In this document: positions 41,244 through 45,791 of the stretch, piece after piece
How positions within the stretch are numbered: the first letter of the stretch is position 1
Layout: each line of letters starts with the position of its first letter
Source of the DNA: Flavobacteriales bacterium
Lineage (GTDB): Bacteria > Bacteroidota > Bacteroidia > Flavobacteriales_F > PHOS-HE28
Assembly: GCA_020635715.1 (NCBI GenBank)
Contig: JACJZG010000024.1
Span: 1-45,791, forward strand
Length of the DNA stretch: 45,791 nucleotides
Reading direction: 5' to 3'
Notes under the pieces: generated by a model
The model's input: the letters and a program-made list of their open reading frames with translations, nothing else
Told to the model about the DNA's origin: nothing
Databases searched by the model: none
Made by a program: the position numbers and the translations under genes

Positions 41244-42665
41244 TCACAGTTCCTTGGTGAACAACTCCTCGCCTTGTGCATGGGCCACCAGGCTGCAGCA
41301 GGTGGCGTCGCCGGTGACGTTCACCACGGTACGACACATGTCAAGCACACGGTCCACCGGCAGGATGATGGCGATCCACGCGGGGTCCAGGCCCAATGAG
41401 GTGAGCACCACCAGCAGGGTGATCAGCCCTGCGCTGGGAACGGCGGCCGCACCGATGCTCGCAAGGGTGGCCGTGCCTACAATGCTCAGTTGCTGCATGA
41501 AGGTGAGGTCGACAAGGTGGAATTGAGCCAGGAAGACGACGGCCACCGCTTGGTAGAGGCTGGTACCATCCATGTTCACCGTGGCACCGATGGGCAGGAC
41601 GAATCCCGCCGTGCTCCGGCTCACACCCACGCGCTCCTCGAGGCATTCCATGGTCACCGGAAGGGTCGCCGCGCTGCTGCTGGTGCTGAAGGCGAGCAAC
41701 TGGGCCGGGGAGATGGCCTTGAAGAAGCGCCGGTAAACGTTGCGGCGGAGCACCAGGCTGAGCACGACCGGGTATATGCCGAATGCGACGATGGCCAGGC
41801 CCAAGCCCACGGTGATCATGTAGCCGGCCAGGGAACGGAACAACTCGAGCACCGCGGCGGGGTCATCACCCGCGATGCGCGAGACCACGCCCGCCATGAG
41901 CGCGAAGACGAACCAGGGTGCGGCGAGCATCACCACGTCCACCATCTTCATGAAGACCTCGTTCAGCCCATTGACGAGCTGGATGACCGGCGCCACCCGG
42001 TCCCTCGGGATCAGCAGGAGCACCACGCCGAAGAACAACGCGAAGACGATGACCTGCAGCATCAATGCCCGGCTGAAGCTCAGGAAGATGTTGCTCGGCA
42101 CCATCTCCACGAGGAATTGGAGCGGTCCTTGGGCGGCCACACCGGTCGCTCGTTCCCTTTGGGCCTCGGCCATGGCATCCGGTGCTTGCTGCCGACGCTT
42201 GAGCACCCTGGCCACCACGGCTTCGTTGCCAGGATCGCAGCTGAAACAGCGACCATCCTTGGCCTGCTCCACGCCAGGCGTGTCCTTCACCCATAGTTCA
42301 TAAGCCACCCGGTTCTCCAGCCGCTGGTCGTCATCGGACCAGGTGCCGGGTGCGATCGTATTCACCAACAGCAGTCCGACGCTGACCGCGACAACGGTGG
42401 TGGCCAGGTAAAGGGCCAGCATGCCAAGGCCCATGCGACCGAGCCGCGTGATGTCATTCAGCCCACTCACCCCACTGATGATGCTGAACAGCACGAGCGG
42501 GACCGCGATCAACTTGAGCAGGTTGATGAAGATGTCGCCGAAGGGGGCGATCCAGTCCATCGTGAAACGGCTCCACCCCAGCGTACTCGACAAGACGGCC
42601 CAGCCCACGCCAAGCCCCAGACCCAACAGGATGCGCACGGGCAGGGATGGTCGGAACACCCTCAT
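41244..42665 (-). CDS. Dicarboxylate/amino-acid:cation symporter (DAACS family)
   Basis: 473 residues. The GltPh-type core is complete: helices from about 8, the serine-rich HP1 tip STSSSAATLP near 327-336, the NMDGT cation motif at 364-368, the HP2 region GAAAVPSAGLI and the final D-RxxDMCRTVVNVTGD segment. The conserved Asp and Arg residues that bind acidic amino acids are retained, so glutamate, aspartate or C4-dicarboxylate uptake with Na+ or H+ is likely. An unusually long extracytoplasmic loop (about residues 106-185) has a CFSC pair (Cys140/Cys143) and many charged residues. The start overlaps the aroC stop by 4 bases (ATGA), so it is coupled to aroC. Aspartate import could feed cyanophycin synthesis, but that link is speculative. 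Confidence 0.94.
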   Translation of the reverse strand: MRVFRPSLPVRILLGLGLGVGWAVLSSTLGWSRFTMDWIAPFGDIFINLLKLIAVPLVLFSIISGVSGLNDITRLGRMGLGMLALYLATTVVAVSVGLLLVNTIAPGTWSDDDQRLENRVAYELWVKDTPGVEQAKDGRCFSCDPGNEAVVARVLKRRQQAPDAMAEAQRERATGVAAQGPLQFLVEMVPSNIFLSFSRALMLQVIVFALFFGVVLLLIPRDRVAPVIQLVNGLNEVFMKMVDVVMLAAPWFVFALMAGVVSRIAGDDPAAVLELFRSLAGYMITVGLGLAIVAFGIYPVVLSLVLRRNVYRRFFKAISPAQLLAFSTSSSAATLPVTMECLEERVGVSRSTAGFVLPIGATVNMDGTSLYQAVAVVFLAQFHLVDLTFMQQLSIVGTATLASIGAAAVPSAGLITLLVVLTSLGLDPAWIAIILPVDRVLDMCRTVVNVTGDATCCSLVAHAQGEELFTKEL

Positions 42666-43729
42666 AGCCGAGCGGTCCGTTGGCGAATCATATGATCGAC
42701 AAGGACCAGACAGGTCATGGCTTCCACGATGGGCACAGCACGCGGCACCACGCACGGGTCATGCCGGCCGGCCGCCTCCAGTACCACGGTGTTGCCCGCG
42801 CGATCAACGGTGTCCTGTGCTTTGGCGATGGTGCTCACCGGTTTGAAGGCGACATCGAAGACGATGTCCTCGCCATTACTGATGCCGCCCTGGATGCCTC
42901 CCGCCCGATTCGTTCTGTTCCCGACCGGGGTGATCGGGTCGTTGTTCTCCGATCCGCGCAGGGCGATGCTGTCGAAGCCATTGCCGATCGCGAAGCCCTT
43001 CACCGCGTTGATGCTGAGCATGGCCTTGCCCAGGTCGGCGTGCAGCTTGTCGAAGACAGGTTCCCCCAAGCCCGCGGGAGCACCGGTGATCAGGCAGGTG
43101 ATGCGACCACCGATCGAATCACCATCCGCTCGCACTTCCTCGATCAACTCCGCCATCGGTCCCACCAATGCCGGGTCGGCTGTACGCACCGGATTCGACC
43201 ATGTCGAAGTGAAGTCGAGTTCCACGAGCGGACAGCTGGACCTGATCGACCCGACCTGGCTCACATGCGCGTGCACCCGTACACCGGACCCGTTGAGCAC
43301 CTGGCGGGCGATGGCACCACCGACCACCCGGGCCGCGGTCTCCCGCGCGCTGCTTCGACCGCCACCGCGATGGTCACGGATACCGTACTTCGCCTCCCAG
43401 GTCTTGTCCGCATGACCGGGCCGGTAGACCTCCTTCAGGGCATCGTAATCGGTGCTCCGTGCATCGGTATTGCGGATCGCGAAGGCGATCGGCGTTCCCA
43501 ACGTGATCCCATCGAAGACGCCGCTCAGGATCTCCAAACGATCATCCTCCCTGCGTGCGGTCCCCAGTGTCGTGCTACCCGGTCGCCTGCGGTCCAACTC
43601 GTTTTGGATGGCTTCAAGGTCGATACGAAGTCCCGCTGGACAGCCGTCGACGACCCCACCGATGCCTGCACCATGGCTCTCCCCGAAGGTGGTCAGGCGG
43701 AACAACTGTCCGATCGTATTCCCGGGCAT
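42662..43729 (-). CDS. aroC: Chorismate synthase
   Basis: 355 residues, normal length. It converts EPSP to chorismate with reduced FMN, the last step of the shikimate pathway. Signatures are LTTFGESHGAGIGGVVDGCPAG near residues 12-34, YRPGHADKTWEAKYGIRDHRGGGRSSARET near 105-135 and the C-terminal GGISNGEDIVFDVAFKPVSTI. The frame is open up to 44074, but the family N-terminus MPGNTIGQLFRLTTFGESHG starts at 43729. Upstream on this strand is CGTACTTTGCC, an imperfect promoter. It overlaps the symporter gene by 4 bases and is divergent from the GT-like gene. Confidence 0.97.
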   Translation of the reverse strand: MPGNTIGQLFRLTTFGESHGAGIGGVVDGCPAGLRIDLEAIQNELDRRRPGSTTLGTARREDDRLEILSGVFDGITLGTPIAFAIRNTDARSTDYDALKEVYRPGHADKTWEAKYGIRDHRGGGRSSARETAARVVGGAIARQVLNGSGVRVHAHVSQVGSIRSSCPLVELDFTSTWSNPVRTADPALVGPMAELIEEVRADGDSIGGRITCLITGAPAGLGEPVFDKLHADLGKAMLSINAVKGFAIGNGFDSIALRGSENNDPITPVGNRTNRAGGIQGGISNGEDIVFDVAFKPVSTIAKAQDTVDRAGNTVVLEAAGRHDPCVVPRAVPIVEAMTCLVLVDHMIRQRTARL

Positions 43730-43746
43730 CCCTGCTGGTCGTTCGG

Positions 43747-43754
43747 CAAAGTAC
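43747..43754 (-). promoter_or_regulatory. Candidate -7 element GTACTTTG for aroC
   Basis: The TTTG half is intact, but the TA pair is displaced by one base. It ends 17 bases before the aroC ATG on the minus strand. Confidence 0.3.
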
Positions 43755-43812
43755 GAAAGTCGGATCGGCGGTGCGGGTGGGCTGCGGACCGTGCGTACCA
43801 CGGAGGTCCACC

Positions 43813-43820
43813 TACCTTCG
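43813..43820 (+). promoter_or_regulatory. -7 element TACCTTCG for the polytopic protein gene
   Basis: One mismatch from the consensus, 6 bases before the ATG at 43827. It helps choose between that ATG and those at 43878/43881. Confidence 0.45.
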
Positions 43821-43826
43821 ACGACC

Positions 43827-45374
43827 ATGCTGCGCCCACCTGCTGTGGATGGAGGAAGATCATCGGTCGAGCACCGGATGATGTCGTGGATCGAAGCGCT
43901 GGTCGTGCTGCTGGGCGTGATCACGGCGATCTCGCCCTTGCGAAGCGGGATCGAGCTCTCCCCGGACTCGGTGAATTTCGTGGTGGCCGCACAGAACCTG
44001 ATGGAGCATGGCCGCTTCTTCGTCTTCTCGAACTGGCCGTCGCATTCGCTCCTTCCCGTTTTGGAGCCGTTCACCGACTTTCCGCCCGGCTATTCCCTAT
44101 ACCTCCTGCCTTTCCTACTGGTGTTCAAGGAGCCCTTCCTGGCCGCCGCCGTTGCCCACGCGGTAACGATCGTGGCTTTGTTCAGCGCCCTGGTCTTCCT
44201 TTTCCGCAGCCTCGGATGGCCTCCTTTCCCCCGGATCACCGGCTACCTCGTGGTCTCGGTGTTCTCCACCTACCCCATCCTGTTCGCGCACTATTGGACG
44301 GAACCGCTCTTCATCGCCAGCACCCTCATGGTGGGTGCGTGCATGATCCGATCCTGTCGCACGGATAAGCGAAGCCTCTGGTACTGGGCTGCGGCCTTCG
44401 CTTTCATGGCAAGCTCCCTGAAGATCATCGGGGCCTTCAACCTGGCCTGGTTCGTCATCCCTGTTCTGAGATCACACCATGGACGAAGATCACGTTCCGT
44501 GCTGGCGATCGCCGCTTGTTCCGCACCGAGCATATTGTGGTTCGGACGGAACCTGTTCCAATACGGCACCATCAGCCATTCGCACCTGTTGAGGGCACTG
44601 GACCTCAATGACACGCTGCTGCGCCCCCTGAACTTCCTCACTGACGAATTGCTCCGGATCAGTGGACCCGTCTGGCCTTCGTTCGTCGTCCTGGCTGGCG
44701 TGGTCACTTGCATCGTTCTTCCTTTTTGGACCAGGACGGGTCCATGGACCGAACGGATCGCCACGGCGCAAGGGCTCCTGGTGCTGGCCGTGTGCGTGCA
44801 TTTCGTGGGGATATGGGCGCTCTCGCTCGTCACCTTCTTCAGCCTTCTCGATGACCGGCTCCTCTCCCCATCGATCACGCTCGGCATGATCGCCACACTG
44901 AACGGGATCCATCTGGTGACGCAAGGCCGGCCCCGTGCAGTGCGGATCGCCTTGCTGGTGCCGCCGCTCCTATTTCTGCTGAACGCGCACCATACCACAA
45001 GACCTCCCTCTCCCATCAACTCACGCACCTTCACCATTCCTCCTGAAGCCATGGCCTGGGACGACATCCGGATGCGCGGTGTGCTCGATGGTGCGAGCCA
45101 CTTCTACTCGGATCGCGACTTCCGCCATCAGCTCTATGCCCGCATCCCGCAGCGGATCCTCTGGGACACCACCATCCTTGGCGATGAACAGAGGATCCAT
45201 GATTTGCTGCGGACAGGGGATCGGCCTTTCTTCGTCATGCATGAGGGCTCCGATGAGCTGCAAGCCCTCGACTCCGGCCTTGCCCGCAGCGGGATCGAAC
45301 TGGAACGGACCACCTACCCGGATGCCGGACTAGTGGTGTACACCCTGCCTCCATCTGACCACCGTCCGCAGTGA
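43827..45374 (+). CDS. Polytopic membrane protein, probable GT-C glycosyltransferase
   Basis: 515 residues from ATG 43827, or 498 from 43878. Ten or so helices. The first (ALVVLLGVITAISPL) is followed by a loop with SPDSVNFVVAAQNLMEHGRFF and then FTDFPPGYSLYLLP. The D-S...FPPGY arrangement is like the acidic and PPG/PPL motifs of GT39 enzymes. A soluble C-terminal part (~120 residues) starts after LLFLLNAHHTTRPPS. Substrate unknown. The start at 43827 is supported by TACCTTCG 6 bases upstream, but MMSWIEALVV at 43878 is also reasonable. The longer frame from 43452 runs antisense through aroC and is rejected. Confidence 0.8.
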   Translation: MLRPPAVDGGRSSVEHRMMSWIEALVVLLGVITAISPLRSGIELSPDSVNFVVAAQNLMEHGRFFVFSNWPSHSLLPVLEPFTDFPPGYSLYLLPFLLVFKEPFLAAAVAHAVTIVALFSALVFLFRSLGWPPFPRITGYLVVSVFSTYPILFAHYWTEPLFIASTLMVGACMIRSCRTDKRSLWYWAAAFAFMASSLKIIGAFNLAWFVIPVLRSHHGRRSRSVLAIAACSAPSILWFGRNLFQYGTISHSHLLRALDLNDTLLRPLNFLTDELLRISGPVWPSFVVLAGVVTCIVLPFWTRTGPWTERIATAQGLLVLAVCVHFVGIWALSLVTFFSLLDDRLLSPSITLGMIATLNGIHLVTQGRPRAVRIALLVPPLLFLLNAHHTTRPPSPINSRTFTIPPEAMAWDDIRMRGVLDGASHFYSDRDFRHQLYARIPQRILWDTTILGDEQRIHDLLRTGDRPFFVMHEGSDELQALDSGLARSGIELERTTYPDAGLVVYTLPPSDHRPQ

Positions 45375-45379
45375 TCGTC

Positions 45380-45387
45380 TTTCTTTG
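45380..45387 (+). promoter_or_regulatory. -7-like element TTTCTTTG before hutI
   Basis: One mismatch (A to T) from TAnnTTTG, 6 bases before the ATG at 45394. Confidence 0.45.
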
Positions 45388-45393
45388 CCGGTA

Positions 45394-45791
45394 ATGGAAC
45401 GGCTGCTCATCATCAACGCCAAGGCCCTCGTCGGCGTGCGACCGAAAGGGCTGCGCAGCGTTCCGGGCCGGTCGATGGGCGAGCTGCCCCACGTCGCCGA
45501 TGCCTGGCTCCTGATCGAGGATGGACGGATCAGCGACCTCGGTCCCATGAGCGCATTGGCTGACTCCATGGAAGGCCATCGGGTGATCGATGCCCGTGGA
45601 CGCTACGTACTCCCGGGCTGGTGCGACCCGCATACCCATACCGTGCATGCGGCTTCCCGTGAGGAGGAGTTCGTTCACAAGATCAAGGGCCTCACCTACC
45701 AGGAGATCGCGGCACGTGGAGGCGGCATCCTGAACAGCGCGAACACCTTGCGCAGGATGAGTGAGGATGAGCTCTTCGTGAAGGCGAAAGC
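45394..45791 (+). CDS. hutI: Imidazolonepropionase (3' partial, cut by window end)
   Basis: The first 132 residues are visible, of about 410 expected. HutI hydrolyses imidazolone-5-propionate to formimino-glutamate in histidine breakdown. The amidohydrolase beta-strand LLIEDGRISDLGP and the metal-binding motif LPGWCDPHTHTVHAASREEEF (two His of the HxH pair near residues 80-82) are followed by the HutI-specific IKGLTYQEIAARGGGILNSANTLR. The start ATG 45394 lies 19 bases past the upstream stop and 6 after a promoter-like element. No other hut gene is within the window. Confidence 0.93.
   Translation, partial: MERLLIINAKALVGVRPKGLRSVPGRSMGELPHVADAWLLIEDGRISDLGPMSALADSMEGHRVIDARGRYVLPGWCDPHTHTVHAASREEEFVHKIKGLTYQEIAARGGGILNSANTLRRMSEDELFVKAK

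Noticed and set aside
1..45791. tRNA, rRNA, riboswitch or replication-origin features
   Set aside because: None of the characteristic stems, conserved cores or box clusters was recognised by eye on either strand; a covariance-model scan would be decisive.

Overview
The window comes from a high-G+C member of the Bacteroidota, most likely a Flavobacteriales-type lineage. Three lines of sequence evidence support this. Secreted proteins carry type IX secretion (T9SS) sorting domains, one of them the gliding-motility-associated C-terminal type. An OmpA protein has PorE-like architecture. Many genes have a TAnnTTTG-like -7 promoter element a few bases from the start codon instead of a -10 box and a strong ribosome binding site. 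The high G+C is unusual for that group and produces long antisense shadow frames, which are left out here. No rRNA, tRNA, CRISPR array or intact insertion sequence was seen. No stretch longer than about 300 bases lacks a gene.

Layout. 1-11.1 kb: 3' end of a repeat-rich T9SS cargo protein, a WG-repeat lipoprotein-like/secreted protein, an RND/MMPL exporter, a 14-bp minisatellite, a secreted helical protein, trmD-rplS with a strong terminator, a tiny membrane protein, a dienelactone hydrolase and a T9SS cargo protein. 11.1-13.3 kb: a small accessory island with REP-like palindromes, a small secreted protein, a PemK/MazF-type toxin-antitoxin pair flanked by a near-identical 23-bp repeat, a three-copy direct repeat and a lower-G+C HIRAN-domain gene.

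13.3-17.1 kb: divergent cyanophycin synthetase (cphA) and cyanophycinase (cphB). The isoaspartyl dipeptidase/asparaginase that would finish cyanophycin breakdown lies at 27.6-28.5 kb, so polymer synthesis and full degradation to Asp and Arg are encoded within 15 kb. 17.1-25.0 kb: a response regulator, a histidine kinase and a TolC/HlyD/CzcA-type tripartite heavy-metal efflux system, closely packed and same-strand. 25.2-27.6 kb: a YtxH/holin-like/YqjK-like envelope-stress-type cluster and an AI-2E-family exporter.

28.7-32.3 kb: a DUF4920 lipoprotein, a retropepsin-like RimB-type protein, a beta-helix T9SS cargo protein and RimK. 32.3-36.2 kb: two polytopic glycosyltransferases and a TerC protein. 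36.2-42.7 kb: a PorE-like OmpA protein, a large AsmA protein and a dicarboxylate/amino-acid symporter translationally coupled to aroC. 43.8-45.8 kb: a third polytopic membrane protein and the 5' part of hutI, cut by the window end.
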